Origin: DATFVJ01 sp963820395 | Lineage (GTDB): Bacteria; Actinomycetota; Actinomycetes; Streptosporangiales; Streptosporangiaceae | Direction: 5' to 3' | Assembly (NCBI GenBank): GCA_963820395.1 | Contig: CAWGAE010000029.1 | Coordinates: 115,888-179,887, forward strand | DNA length: 64,000 bases | Made by a program: the position numbers and the translations under genes | Notes under the pieces: generated by a model | Told to the model about the DNA's origin: nothing | What the model saw: the letters and a program-made list of their open reading frames with translations, nothing else | Database searches by the model: none | Part shown: positions 1 to 9,097 of the stretch, piece by piece | Position numbering within the stretch: position 1 is the first letter of the stretch | Layout: every line of letters starts with the position of its first letter

Positions 1-979
1 AGCGCTCAGGATTGTGGTGTAAGTAACCGGGTTAAGGCTGGCGTCCAGGTCAGTAGAGTTCTCCGGCCAGATCACCACGTCAGGCGCCGGCCGGGAGCCC
101 GCCCTGACCCGGGCGGCCAGTTCGTCCGTGGCCTCGGTGTGATACCGCGTGACGGTAGTGGCGCGCCACAGGTCGGGCAGGTTCCGCGCGTGGGGGACAT
201 CCCCCTGAATGGCGGAGACGGTCGCGGTAGGGCCGCCAGGGATGCCCTGGTCCACCGGAAGCAGTTGGCCAGCAAGCGCCAGCCCGGCGGCGCCGGCGAA
301 GGCCAGCGCGGGCAGGGCGCGGCGGCGCAGCGCCGGCGGCCGCTCCTGGCGCCGCGATGCGGACAGGCCGTCCTGGCGGCGCGGTGCTGGCATGCGCTCT
401 GCGCTCTTGGCGCCACGGTGCTGACAGGCGCTCCTGGCGCCACGGTGCCATCGGCCGCTCCGTCCACTGTACCGACCCGAGCAGCAGCCAGGCCAGGCAG
501 GTACCGGCCAGGGCCAGCAGGAACGTCAGCAGCGGCGCACCGCCGATCGAGACCCAGCGCGCCGTGGGCGCACCGGCCTGGCTCATCGCCAGCCTGCCCC
601 ACGGAAAGGCGTAAGGCCACCGGTCCCGCACCGCCTCGGCGGCCACCCACCAGCCCGCCACCGCTACCGGCCAGGCCCGCAGCCGCAGCAGCAGGCGCTG
701 GCCCACGGTGAGCACGGCGAAACCCGCCATTTCGGCGACCGCGAGGGCCGCCCAGACATACCAGGCGACGTTGACCAGCCAGGAAATCAGCGGAAGGAAA
801 AATGCGGCGCCGAACACGAGCCCGACGACGAAACTTGCCCGCAGGCTCCTGCCCCACAGCGCCACGGTGAGCAGCGCGGGCCCGGCGATAGCCAGCGGCC
901 AGGCGCCGACGGGCGGGAAGGCGGCGGCCAGGGCAAGGCCGCCCGCCAGCGCCACGGGCAGTGCCCAGGGCAGCGGCAT
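1..979 (-). pseudogene. lnt: apolipoprotein N-acyltransferase (Lnt), partial at window edge, apparent frameshift
   Basis: Lnt transfers an acyl chain to the N-terminal cysteine of lipoproteins at the outer face of the membrane. From the ATG at 979 the first ~165 residues are hydrophobic helices typical of the Lnt membrane part. The nitrilase domain is read in another frame from about position 345 down to the window edge, with GPTATVSAIQGDV at its start and the catalytic-Glu motif WPENSTD at about 53-73. The two frames meet in a degenerate 27-bp tandem repeat (about 341-449) whose copies are spaced 27, 34 and 27 bp; the 34-bp interval shifts the frame. The gene is therefore either broken by repeat slippage or misassembled there. 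Family assignment is firm; activity is doubtful. The 3' end lies outside the window. Confidence 0.8.
341..449. repeat. degenerate 27-bp intragenic repeat in lnt linker
   Basis: Read on the minus strand, four copies begin GCACCG or GCATCG followed by a GGCGCCAGGAGCG-like core. Spacing is 27, 34 and 27 bp. Two in-register copies encode APWRQE-type peptides between the last membrane helix and the nitrilase domain. The 7-nt longer interval explains the frame change. Confidence 0.7.
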
Positions 980-1480
980 GCCACCGCGTGCCGGACCTGC
1001 CGCGGGCTGCCTGGCTGCTCCCCCGCAGCCGCCGGGGCCAGGGCGGCAACGCCCCGTCCGGCGGCTCTACCGCCCGCCCGGCCACCTGCACCGGTCAGCC
1101 GCACCGCTCCCCCCGGTCACCGTTTCGGAATATGGTTTGGTCTTGCGAGCGTAACCGCGATCCGGGCGGGCGCCGACACCGAAACCGGCAGGGTCGCTCC
1201 TACAGCGAGGGCCGAGCGCCACGTAGCAGGCCGCCCCGCACCGGGTGCGAGGCTGGCTGATGGGACCTACCCGTGTGCCGCCCGCGGGACGTGCTCAAAG
1301 TCGCCGTCGCCAGTAGATCTGAAGGGACGAGTTATAGCTCATCATAGCTCGGTGGCGTCCCTGTTCGGACGAAAATGCGACGGAACGAGCTGCTGACAGA
1401 TGGCGTTCCGGTGCGGATGTTAAGGCGTCGATCACCTGCCTCGGCCATCGGATACGTGCCCGACGTGTGTCTGCGGCGGT
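980..1480. other. intergenic, no gene recognised
   Basis: This 501-base gap separates the lnt start from the stop of the downstream minus-strand adenylate-forming gene. No convincing coding region is seen. Around 1331-1351 the short motif ATAGCTC occurs twice in a locally AT-richer patch and could be part of a promoter or operator; nothing else stands out. Confidence 0.3.
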
Positions 1481-2884
1481 TCACCGCAGGGCGATGAACC
1501 GCCGCAGCTTTCCAGTCGCCTCATGGCGCTGGAGCCGGTCGACGATCCGGATCTGGACCTCCGGGTCGGGCAGCCCGTGACGGCGCAGCGCAGCCGCGAC
1601 CGACGAGGTCAGCGCCGGCACATCGGGTGCGCCCACGGCGAGGATCTCGGCTCCGGCCCGCGTCTGATGGACCTGGTACTCGGAGATACGAGGATCGGTG
1701 CCGAGAACGTGACGGAACACGCTCGCGGGCAGCGTGCACGCGGCGTAGCGGAAGTCATCGTCGCGCCGCCCGGCGATGTCAGCCAGCCGCGCGAACGGAC
1801 TTCGGCATACGCACCTGCCGGGCAGGAGCGTCACCTCGTCGCCGAGGTCGTAGCGAATGAATGGGAACGTCCGGTTGGCGAGCCCGGTAGCGAGCGTCCG
1901 CGCGGCGGGCTCGTGTGGGGCGACTGGCGCTCCGGCCTCGTCGACCCGTTCGAGCACAACTTCGTCCTCGCACACGTGCAGTCCCTCGGCACGTCCGCAG
2001 CCGACCGCCTGCACACCGATCTCGGTCGATCCCCAGAGGTTGTGGATCGGTACGTGCCAGGCGTCGCGAATCGCATTTCGATCCTCATCGATAAGGGGCT
2101 CGGAGTTCGTGCTCACCCGGACCGGACGGATCTCCAGCTGTCCGGCCAAGGCGGCGCGGGCAAGCTGTCCCACCACCGACGGGTACCCGACGAGATGGGT
2201 GGGCCGGGCGGCCGCGACCGCGGCCAGGATCTCGTCGAACGGCGCGCCGGCCGGTATCACGACCGTCTGCATTGCTCGGGCGCTCGGCACATCGAATAGC
2301 GGCGTGCTGGCGTGCGGCGGCTCGCCGGCCTCCAGCACCGCAAGCCGCGTCGGGCGCCGGGGCGACGGCCCGCACCGCTCCTCCCGCGCCTGCATCCGCC
2401 ATGCAAGGCAAGCGAGGGTTACGAACAGGTCCCAGTCCCACACGTACACGCCCCGCACACCGCTCGAGCCGCCGGAGCTGAAGATCTGCTGCCCACCTGG
2501 TGTGTACGAAAACCACGGTTGCTCGGCCAGAGTGCGCTCGGCTTCCTGGCGATCGAGGTCAGGAACTGTCACAATCGCGTCCCACTCATCCTGCGCCTCG
2601 CGTTTGGTCATCACGGGCAGCCGCACCAGATCTGCGACCGTGGCCGACGAGGGATCAAGACCCTTCAATCGCGCCGCGTGAAAAGGCGAGCGCTCGCGCG
2701 CATAGGCAAGCAAAGCTCGCAGCCGTTCGTCGCGGTAGCGCTCAATCCGTTCCCGCGGCCACTCCAGGCGCGCGATGTGGTCCTCGAGCGCCGCCTGCAC
2801 CGTGCTCAGGTGGGCGGCGCGCAGCCGCTCATACGTCGCCCTCGCGACGCTCATTCGCTCGGTGGCACCGGCCGACCGCGACAT
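1481..2884 (-). CDS. phenylacetate-CoA ligase-like (PaaK/CapK) adenylate-forming enzyme
   Basis: 467 residues, close to the usual PaaK length (~430-450). The family activates a carboxylic acid to an acyl-adenylate and often transfers it to CoA. Adenylation signatures appear in order: SSGGSSGVRG (phosphate-binding loop, ~145-155), STNSEPL, NLWGSTEIG, YDLGDEVTLL and a C-terminal TGKLRRF carrying the expected catalytic lysine. A GGAGG sits just before the ATG at 2884, which fixes the start. No paa genes lie nearby, so the substrate cannot be inferred; an aryl or fatty acid is possible. The N-terminal ~60 residues are charged and helical, as in CapK-type homologues. Confidence 0.82.
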   Translation of the reverse strand: MSRSAGATERMSVARATYERLRAAHLSTVQAALEDHIARLEWPRERIERYRDERLRALLAYARERSPFHAARLKGLDPSSATVADLVRLPVMTKREAQDEWDAIVTVPDLDRQEAERTLAEQPWFSYTPGGQQIFSSGGSSGVRGVYVWDWDLFVTLACLAWRMQAREERCGPSPRRPTRLAVLEAGEPPHASTPLFDVPSARAMQTVVIPAGAPFDEILAAVAAARPTHLVGYPSVVGQLARAALAGQLEIRPVRVSTNSEPLIDEDRNAIRDAWHVPIHNLWGSTEIGVQAVGCGRAEGLHVCEDEVVLERVDEAGAPVAPHEPAARTLATGLANRTFPFIRYDLGDEVTLLPGRCVCRSPFARLADIAGRRDDDFRYAACTLPASVFRHVLGTDPRISEYQVHQTRAGAEILAVGAPDVPALTSSVAAALRRHGLPDPEVQIRIVDRLQRHEATGKLRRFIALR

Positions 2885-3062
2885 CTTTGACCTCCGGGCC
2901 CGAGGGGGGCCTTGGTTTCCGCTCGCGCCAGTCTTCCACGACTGCGCAGGTAGGCTGCTCGCAGACGGATGATGTGAGGCTGTACAGGGCTGTTAGGCAG
3001 AACCGCCCGGCATCGTCCCCGGGATCGAATGCCGGACGCCCGGGGCTGTTGCTTGAGCACGG

Positions 3063-3659
3063 TTACGGCGACAGCCGCTCGGTCGTCCAGCCACTGTTTT
3101 CCCTCCGGTAGCGGATCCGGTCGTGCAAGCCGTCCGGCGACCCCTGCCAGAACTCGACGCGATGGGGCAGCAGCCGAAAGCCGCCCCAGCGGCGCGGACG
3201 GGGAAGGTCACTGTCGTCGGGGTGGCGGCGCCGCAGGTCCTGGATCCGCATCTGGAGGGCGGCCCGGTTGGCGATGACGCTGCTCTGCTGCGAGGCGGCG
3301 GCGCTCCGGCGGGCGGCGAGGGGGCGCGTGCGCCAGTACTCGTCCGCTTCCTCCTCGCTTACCGGCTCGACGGGTCCCGCCACCCGTACCTGGCGGTGGG
3401 CCGGAAGGAGCCAGTGCAGCACAGCCGCCGCCCGCGGATTGGCGGCCAGCTCAACACCCTTGTCGCTGGCGACATCGGTGAAGAAGACCAGCCCCTGCTG
3501 GAGACCGCGAAGGATCACCATCCGTGCCGCAGGGGTGCCATCGGGGGTCGCGGTCGCGATGGTCATGGCCTCGGGCATCGGCTCGCCCGCGCTGCGGGCG
3601 GCGTCCAGCCACGCAGACAGCTGCCGCAACGGATCGGCGTCCAGGTCTGTGGTGTCCAC
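3063..3659 (-). CDS. pdxH: pyridoxamine 5'-phosphate oxidase
   Basis: 198 residues, a little shorter than typical PdxH (~210-220). The enzyme uses FMN to oxidise pyridoxine or pyridoxamine 5'-phosphate to PLP in the cytosol. Recognisable segments are the FMN-binding RMVILRG region, FFTDVASDKG, LHWLLPAHRQVRV, EYWRTRP and the conserved C-terminus ending RRENSGWTTERLSP. The start is GTG (MDTTDLDADP), with only a weak ribosome binding site. It lies downstream of msrB on the same strand across a 426-base gap, so co-transcription is uncertain. Confidence 0.92.
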   Translation of the reverse strand: MDTTDLDADPLRQLSAWLDAARSAGEPMPEAMTIATATPDGTPAARMVILRGLQQGLVFFTDVASDKGVELAANPRAAAVLHWLLPAHRQVRVAGPVEPVSEEEADEYWRTRPLAARRSAAASQQSSVIANRAALQMRIQDLRRRHPDDSDLPRPRRWGGFRLLPHRVEFWQGSPDGLHDRIRYRRENSGWTTERLSP

Positions 3660-4085
3660 TCGGTCAATTTTGCGCTAAAGCAGCGGACGTGCGGTCACCT
3701 TTTGGCACGCCGGCAGTGAGCAGAAGGTGACATCCCGCGGCAGCCGTTAGGTATGGGTGTCCACGCGATCAAAGCGGTGGTTCTGAATGTCGGCGAGACC
3801 CGGTGGACGCGCGAGGGCGGGACCTGAGCCGACCGGCTCTGGGTGCCCAGGCACACGTTCTCGGCGGGTGTACGAGCGCGAGGGCGTCGACCAAAGGGAC
3901 TAACGTGAGGTGTTCGGCGTGTCCAGTCACACGTCTCGAGCGTGTACGGCGAACGGCGAGCGCCGAGCCGCGCGAGCGCCGGGGAAAACACCAGCGCCAT
4001 CTCAAGAAGCAGCACCGTGCGAGCTCTACTCGCACGGTGGCTGCAATAACGCGGCGCCGCAGTGGTCAGCCGCGCGCGTGCCGGG
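3660..4085. other. gap between msrB and pdxH, no gene recognised
   Basis: The msrB frame, if not corrected for its frameshift, runs open through this stretch, but the translated sequence has no resemblance to MsrB after residue ~120 and looks non-coding. No other gene or hairpin terminator was identified. Confidence 0.3.
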
Positions 4086-4546
4086 TCAAGCGGGCTGGCC
4101 GTCGCCCTGATCCTCGTTCGCCGCAGGCTCGAAGGCCAGCGAGCAGGAGTTGATGCAGTAACGGTCGCCCGTCGGGCCGGCCCGTCGCCGAAGACATGGC
4201 CAAGATGGCCACCGCACCGGCGGCAGACGACCTCCGTCTGGCGCATGAACAGGCTGTTATCCGGCCGCAGCTCGACGGCCTCGGCGAAGGCAGGCTCGTA
4301 GAAGCTCGGCCAGCCCGTGCCCGAATCGAACTTTGCACCCGAGCGGAACAGCTCGCTCCCGCAGCCCGCGCAGCGGAAGAAGCCGTCGTCATGGTTAAGG
4401 ACGTACTCGCCGGTGAATGGCCGCTCGGTGTGGCCCTGACGCAGGACGCGGTACTGCTGGGGAGTTAGCTCCTTACGCCACTGCTCATCGGGCTTCTGGA
4501 TCTCGGCCGCCGAAGCTGCCCCGGCCCTGGCTCGTGCGTTGCGCAT
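4086..4546 (-). pseudogene. msrB: peptide-methionine (R)-S-oxide reductase MsrB, apparent 1-nt frameshift
   Basis: MsrB reduces the R-epimer of methionine sulfoxide in proteins. The zinc-site CxxC pairs (FFRCAGCGSEL and VVCRRCGGHLGH) and the SGTGWPSFY motif are intact. After HVFGDGP the open frame loses similarity, while the neighbouring frame continues as PTGDRYCINSCSLAFEP and stops at 4086, the expected end of the family. One base appears missing in the GC run at about 4176-4185. The catalytic Cys in RYCINS is thus lost from the open frame, which otherwise continues to 3695. I chose the ATG at 4546 because GGAAGGA precedes it; GTG 4576 and ATG 4573 are alternatives. A sequencing or assembly error is as likely as a true mutation. 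Confidence 0.75.
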
Positions 4547-4759
4547 CTGTGCGGTCCTTCCTTTCGCATCCATCACCTCCTTGGACCCGCGCCCCGGCGA
4601 AGCGATTCATCCTGGCCAGCAGCCGAGACCGCAGCTGCCCGACGCGTGGCTACTGACCCCCGGGCGCCGACGCTGAAAAGGGGTCAGATTTCAGCCGACG
4701 TTGACACGTTCACCAAGCGGCCATCCCCGTGAATCCCTGGCCAGCGCAGCTGAAGCTAC

Positions 4760-5030
4760 GCTCAGGCCCAACACCGGTGCCGTCGTCGTACCGGCCTCCC
4801 GCCGCAGTCCTTGCCGGGGCGGCGCTCAAGTTCCGCTACCTGAGCCACCAGCACCGCCAGCTGCGCCGCGCTGCCTCAAGCTGCGCAGCTACCAGCTCAT
4901 CACGGGCCGCGGCGGCCTCGCGCAGCCGCGCGTTCGCGTCCTCCAGTACTGCCACCCGCCCGCGCAGCCGCGCCGTGTCGCCGGATGGCGACAAGGGAGC
5001 GTATCGGGCACAAGCCACCATGATCAGCAC
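4760..5030 (-). pseudogene. remnant of IS66-like transposase N-terminus
   Basis: A coiled-coil peptide (TARLRGRVAVLEDANARLRE, then RDELVAAQLE) is followed in another frame by VLVAQVAELERRPGKD. Together they resemble the N-terminal leucine-zipper region of IS66-family transposases of actinomycetes. The frame breaks after about 50 residues and no DDE domain follows. This is an inference from a short low-complexity stretch; another coiled-coil protein is possible. Confidence 0.35.
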
Positions 5031-5287
5031 ATTCGCACGGCGATCAAGCCGACACGCCGCACCGGCCCGTCAAAGATCACCCAGATCCCTGCCTGCCCGC
5101 AGCCTATCCTGGCTGAATGGCCACAATTTAAAGGTGCGGGACACTAGCTGGTCAATTGACTCTTTAGAGAACTCTTTTCCGATACCCGACAAAGATGCCG
5201 CTTTCGTTCCAGCAGATGCAGGCTAAACCATTTTTCGGTTAGGCTTGGGCCAAGGCTCAGACAGAGCCAAAAAGAAAGGCAAAAGAT

Positions 5288-5635
5288 ATGAGGAAAATCC
5301 TCCCATATGCGGCAGTGCCCCTCGCAGCCGCAGCCATCCTCGGCGGCACGGCCGCGGCGGCGTCAGCAGCCCCGGCCGCACCAACGGTCTCGCACCACTA
5401 CATCCCCTGGGGCCCTGGCGCCGGCTTCGGCGGCGGCGCCGGCGGCTTCGGCGGCCACGGCCCTAACGGCGGCGGTGGTGGTGGCGGCGGCGGCGGCGGC
5501 TTCGGCTTCGGCGGCATCAGCATCGGGTGTGCCACCCTTTGCGACGGCTCAAGCAGCGGTGGCAACGGCACAGGCGTCGGCGGCGCCGGCGGCGGCGGGG
5601 GCGGCGGCGGCGGGAATGACTTCTTCCCCTTCTAA
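5288..5635 (+). CDS. small secreted glycine-rich protein
   Basis: 115 residues. Residues 1-28 form a clear Sec signal peptide ending ASAAPA. The mature part is mostly glycine with Phe, Tyr and Asn (GFGGG and GGGGG runs), one Cys pair in the short block IGCATLCDGSSS, and a C-terminal FFPF. The start ATG has an AAAGG motif 6-7 nt upstream in an unusually AT-rich leader (5150-5285). The signal resembles those of the genes at 7838 and 8301. No catalytic function is apparent; a structural or surface role is a guess. Confidence 0.7.
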   Translation: MRKILPYAAVPLAAAAILGGTAAAASAAPAAPTVSHHYIPWGPGAGFGGGAGGFGGHGPNGGGGGGGGGGGFGFGGISIGCATLCDGSSSGGNGTGVGGAGGGGGGGGGNDFFPF

Positions 5636-5879
5636 TGCTGGTAAATTCCGCGAGCGCGAGGTTGTGACGAACTGAGGATCACGTCCTGGTAGTTGCGGAA
5701 CCCGCCAACGACATAGATAGGCGTCACGGGCGGCGCGCTGGTGCGCCGCCCGTGACGGCCAGGGTTTTGCCTGGCCAGGTCGGCCGCGAACGCGACATCC
5801 AAATGCCTAAACTCAATCAGCCACGTCGGATTCCAGGCACCTGACCAGATGCCGGATGATTTACCGGCAACCAAAAAGA

Positions 5880-6560
5880 ATCAGTGTGCGTTGCTGGCCG
5901 GGGATGGCAAGTCGTGCTGGCAGCTGGGCGAGCAGGCGGGGCACGCCACGCCGCGGCGGATGCAGGCGCTGCTGGCCGGGTACGCCTGGGACTGGTAAGT
6001 GGTGCTGGAGTGGCTGCAGCGGTTCATCCTCGCGCGCGTGGCTGGCCGCGATCTTGGTGCTGGATGAGACCACGGAACTGAAGAAGGGCACGATGACCGT
6101 GGGGTCGCCCGTCAGCATGCTGGCATCACCGGCCAGATCGAAAACTGCCAGACCGTAGTGTTCCTGGCGTATGTGACCGCCCGCGCACACCCTGTTCGAC
6201 TTCCGCCTCTACCTGCCGAAACAGTGGTGCGAGAACACGGCGCGGCGCGGCCGCGCGCAGGCTTCCCGGCGACGTGGCGTTCGCGACCAAGACCGAGCAG
6301 GGCACCGAAATGGTCACCGAGGCGGTCACAGCGAGCTACCGTCACACCGTGCTGTCCATGTGCGCCCTCGCGCTGCTCGCCGTCGCGACCGCCCGGTTAC
6401 CCGGCACCCCAGTACCCTGGGCCGCTCCCGATCTGCAACTCGGCGCCGACACCACTGACCAGCCCGGACACTGGCGCGACACCGGGAAGCCCCCCGCCCG
6501 GCCCGGCAAGGCACGACTCCGGGCCGAATCCCAACCAGCAAAATCATCCGCACTGAGCGG
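5880..6560 (+). pseudogene. decayed IS701-type DDE transposase
   Basis: Pieces in several plus-strand frames match the order of an IS701-family transposase: CWQLGEQAGHATPRRMQALL, VLDETTELKKGTMTVG (first Asp of the DDE triad), GQIENCQTVVFLAYVTARA, LYLPKQW, FATKTEQGTEMV and, after a deletion, a TLSMCALALLAVA-like C-terminal helix. In-frame stops and at least three frame changes make it inactive. No terminal inverted repeats could be assigned. Confidence 0.65.
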
Positions 6561-6619
6561 CTCACGGCTGGGAACGGAAACCCGGACTGTAGTACCGGGC
6601 CGTGCCTACACTGCTAGTC

Positions 6620-7546
6620 ATGCCAACTGGAATCGGCTCAGTTCGGCGACGCCTGGCCAGCCCGTCCTCCGACTGTGCGCCCGATGGAGTATATCGGGAT
6701 ATCGGGCGTTTGCTGATCACCTGCCCAGATCGCCCAGGAATCGTCGCCGCCGTGTCGCGCTTCCTCTACGACAGCGGCGCGAACATCGTGGAATCGCAAC
6801 AGTACTCCACGAACCCGGTCGGGGGGACTTTCTTCCTCCTGGTCGAATTTCACCTGCCGGGCCTGGCCAGCCGCCTGGATGATCTCGGCGAGAAGTTCAC
6901 ACCACTGTCGGATAGATTCTCTATGCGCTGGCAGCTGGTACTCGCGGGAAAGCGCAAGAGAATAGCGATCTTCGTTTCCAGGGCCGGCCATGCGCTGCTT
7001 GAACTTCTGTGGCTCGCTCATTCAGGCGAACTCAACGTCGACATTCGTATGGTAATCTCAAATCACGCCGACCTCGCCGATATCGTCGCCGCGTGGGGGA
7101 TTTCGTTTCACCACGTCCCGGTCTCGGGTAAAACCAAGGACGCAGCGGAGGCCGAACAGCTCAGGTTGCTCGCGGATGAGGTGGAACTCGTCGTGCTGGC
7201 CCGGTACATGCAGATCCTGTCGCCGCGTTTCCTCGCGCAATTTCCGCACCCAGTCATCAACATCCACCACAGTTTCCTGCCCGCGTTCGTCGGCGCCAAT
7301 CCATATCACGCCGCCGCCGAACGTGGTGTCAAGCTGATTGGCGCGACAGCGCACTATGTAACCGCGGAGCTCGACGCGGGTCCGATCATCGAGCAGGACA
7401 TCGTCCGCGTCGACCATCGCAGCGGGGTCGACGACCTGCGACGGCTCGGGCGGCACGTGGAACGTTCGGTGCTGGCCCGCGCGGTGGCTTGGCATGTGGA
7501 CGATCGGATCATCATCCATCAGAACAAGACGATCGTCTTCGCCTGA
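6620..7546 (+). CDS. purU: formyltetrahydrofolate deformylase
   Basis: PurU hydrolyses 10-formyl-THF to THF and formate, balancing one-carbon pools and feeding formate to PurT. Residues ~28-110 form the ACT domain (GRLLITCPDRPGIVAAVSRFL region) and the rest a formyltransferase fold with INIHHSFLPAFVGANPYHAA (Asn and His) and AHYVTAELDAGPII (Asp), the expected catalytic residues. With the ATG at 6620 the protein is 308 residues, about 20 more than usual at the N-terminus; GTG at 6602 is an alternative, and no strong ribosome binding site decides. It stands alone between transposase debris and small secreted genes. Confidence 0.93.
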   Translation: MPTGIGSVRRRLASPSSDCAPDGVYRDIGRLLITCPDRPGIVAAVSRFLYDSGANIVESQQYSTNPVGGTFFLLVEFHLPGLASRLDDLGEKFTPLSDRFSMRWQLVLAGKRKRIAIFVSRAGHALLELLWLAHSGELNVDIRMVISNHADLADIVAAWGISFHHVPVSGKTKDAAEAEQLRLLADEVELVVLARYMQILSPRFLAQFPHPVINIHHSFLPAFVGANPYHAAAERGVKLIGATAHYVTAELDAGPIIEQDIVRVDHRSGVDDLRRLGRHVERSVLARAVAWHVDDRIIIHQNKTIVFA

Positions 7547-7837
7547 GCCAGGACCAGGACCGGACCGGACCAGGACAAACCGCGAAGGTTACTTGCGGGA
7601 AAGCTCCGGCAGAGCGCCGTCTGGCAAAAATCGGCATAATCGACCAGCATGCGCTCAAAAGCCGACTTCAGTACAAAGCCAGCCAGCAATCCAGCACAGC
7701 GTGCATCAACACTACTGGCTTAGCGCCAATCGCTGGTCACAAAATATCCGGCACGAGTGCGGGGGCCGACAAAACATGGTAGGACATGAGATCGCGAGTT
7801 TTTGTCGGAAGACGCGTCATTCGAACGGGGAGGAAAC

Positions 7838-8167
7838 ATGAACCGATTAAAGATCTACGCGGGCATCGCCGCCGCCGCGGCCGCGGTGGGCGGGCTGGGA
7901 CTGACCGGAGTCGCATCGGCGGCCCCTATCGGTCACGGCCACAACGGGGGCTGGAGCTACAGCTACCGGTTCCAAGGTTCCGGCCGCGGTCACATTAGCC
8001 GGGATGGTTCAAGCTTAAATTACCGGATCAGCAGCAGCCGGAGCAGGGCTACGGTCACCCAGTCCAACGCGGGGTACTGCGACGTGAACATCAGCCTGAT
8101 CGACTCGCCCGACGCGAACATCAACGTCGCCCAGAACTGCCTTCTCACGGTGACGAGCTCTGGATGA
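7838..8167 (+). CDS. small secreted protein, paralogue of the next gene
   Basis: 109 residues. GGGGAGGAAAC directly precedes the ATG at 7838, which decides this start over longer upstream options. Residues 1-28 are a signal peptide (NRLKIYAGIAAAAAAVGGLG, cleavage after ASAAP). The mature chain is Ser-, Arg-, Asn- and Gly-rich, with alternating short polar and hydrophobic stretches (ATVTQSNAGYCDVNISLIDS, then NINVAQNCLLTV) suggesting beta strands, and two Cys. It lies 133 nt upstream of a gene with a near-identical leader. Function unknown. Confidence 0.72.
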   Translation: MNRLKIYAGIAAAAAAVGGLGLTGVASAAPIGHGHNGGWSYSYRFQGSGRGHISRDGSSLNYRISSSRSRATVTQSNAGYCDVNISLIDSPDANINVAQNCLLTVTSSG

Positions 8168-8300
8168 GCGACGTAGAAGGCCAAACCAAGCTATACGCCG
8201 GAACCCTGGTTCGGCCGGCTTAACCGTCGGCCGTGGCTCCCTTCGGGGCTCGCGGGGAGCGGTCAAAGGAGCGCTCGACAGAAGGGGAGGAAGATCCATC

Positions 8301-8603
8301 ATGCACAAGATCAAGCTATACGCGGTCAGTGCTGCCGCAGCGGTCGCAGTGGCCGGGCTGGGGATGACCGGCATTGCGTCGGCCGCCGTCGCGAGGGGAC
8401 CTAGCCATAGTTATGGCGGCAGCTCGTACAATTCCATGTCCCATTCGAACAATGGCAACGACAGCAATAACGAGACGGTGTATAGCACCATCCAGGCGCA
8501 AGAGGGCACGGAACTCGCGCAGACCTCGCAGACCGGCTCGTCCGGGTCGAGAGCCGACGTTAACCAGACGCTGAACTACTACGACATTTTTCTCAGATTC
8601 TGA
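8301..8603 (+). CDS. small secreted Ser/Asn-rich protein, tandem paralogue
   Basis: 100 residues. AGGGGAGGAAGA lies 7 nt before the ATG. The signal peptide (HKIKLYAVSAAAAVAVAGLG, ending IASAA) mirrors that of the gene at 7838, and both carry an R-A-x-V-x-Q pattern near the C-terminus (RATVTQ versus RADVNQ), so a tandem duplication is likely. The mature part is rich in Ser, Asn, Gln and Thr and has no Cys. A perfect-stem terminator follows 15 nt after the stop, so the pair probably forms one transcription unit. Function unknown; extracellular or cell-wall location is inferred. Confidence 0.72.
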   Translation: MHKIKLYAVSAAAAVAVAGLGMTGIASAAVARGPSHSYGGSSYNSMSHSNNGNDSNNETVYSTIQAQEGTELAQTSQTGSSGSRADVNQTLNYYDIFLRF

Positions 8604-8618
8604 CTACACCTCCGTCCG

Positions 8619-8650
8619 AGGACCCCCCGCCCCAGCGGGGGGTCCTTTCT
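8619..8650 (+). terminator. rho-independent terminator
   Basis: A perfect 12-bp stem, AGGACCCCCCGC pairing with GCGGGGGGTCCT around a 4-nt loop, is followed by TTCT. It sits 15 nt after the stop of the secreted-protein gene ending at 8603. Confidence 0.85.
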
Positions 8651-8761
8651 CCCCCAGAGCAGGCGAGCCCGGTGCGTTCCTGTACCGCCGCCTGCACCTG
8701 CCGCGCGGCCGGCTCGGCGGCTGCGTTGTCCTCGACCTGAACGAGCAGGAGGGCGCCAGCA

Positions 8762-8936
8762 GTGCGCGATCTCCCCCAGTGACGCGATCTCCCCCAGTGA
8801 CGCGATCTCCCCCAGTGACGCGATCTCCCCCGGTGACGCGATCTCCCCAGTGACGCGATCTCCCCCAGTGACGCGATGTCCCCAGTGACGCGATGTCCCC
8901 AGTGACGCGATGTCCCCAGTAACGCGATGTTCCCAA
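8762..8936. repeat. 10-copy 17/18-bp tandem repeat
   Basis: Units read GTGACGCGATCTCCCCCA with 17- and 18-bp variants; the later four copies carry GATGT in place of GATCT. The changing length prevents one reading frame from running through as a repeat protein. The array fills the junction between the terminator at 8650 and the lipase gene. Confidence 0.92.
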
Positions 8937-9097
8937 TGAGGACAGCACGTGGAACTTGACGAGACCGCGCTGAGCGATCTGATCGAGGACTCCCGGGACA
9001 CCCATGCCGCGTCGCGTTGAATGGGACTAAATCGTCCGAGGGTGTTGACCCTTATCGCGCTCTGCGGTCAACTGGTTCGATCAAATGAGGACACGAC

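Noticed and set aside
72..1091. Minus-strand 339-residue frame overlapping lnt
   Set aside because: Arg/Gly/Ala-rich shadow frame with no family resemblance; the two adjacent frames encode recognisable Lnt halves.
3695..4180. C-terminal extension of the msrB frame
   Set aside because: Similarity to MsrB stops abruptly and resumes in the next frame, so the extension is a frameshift product.
8762..8936. CRISPR array
   Set aside because: Units are contiguous without spacers; the same applies to every other array in the window.
8579..9005. Minus-strand frames through the 17/18-bp array
   Set aside because: Open only because the repeat lacks stops; no start signal and the period changes.
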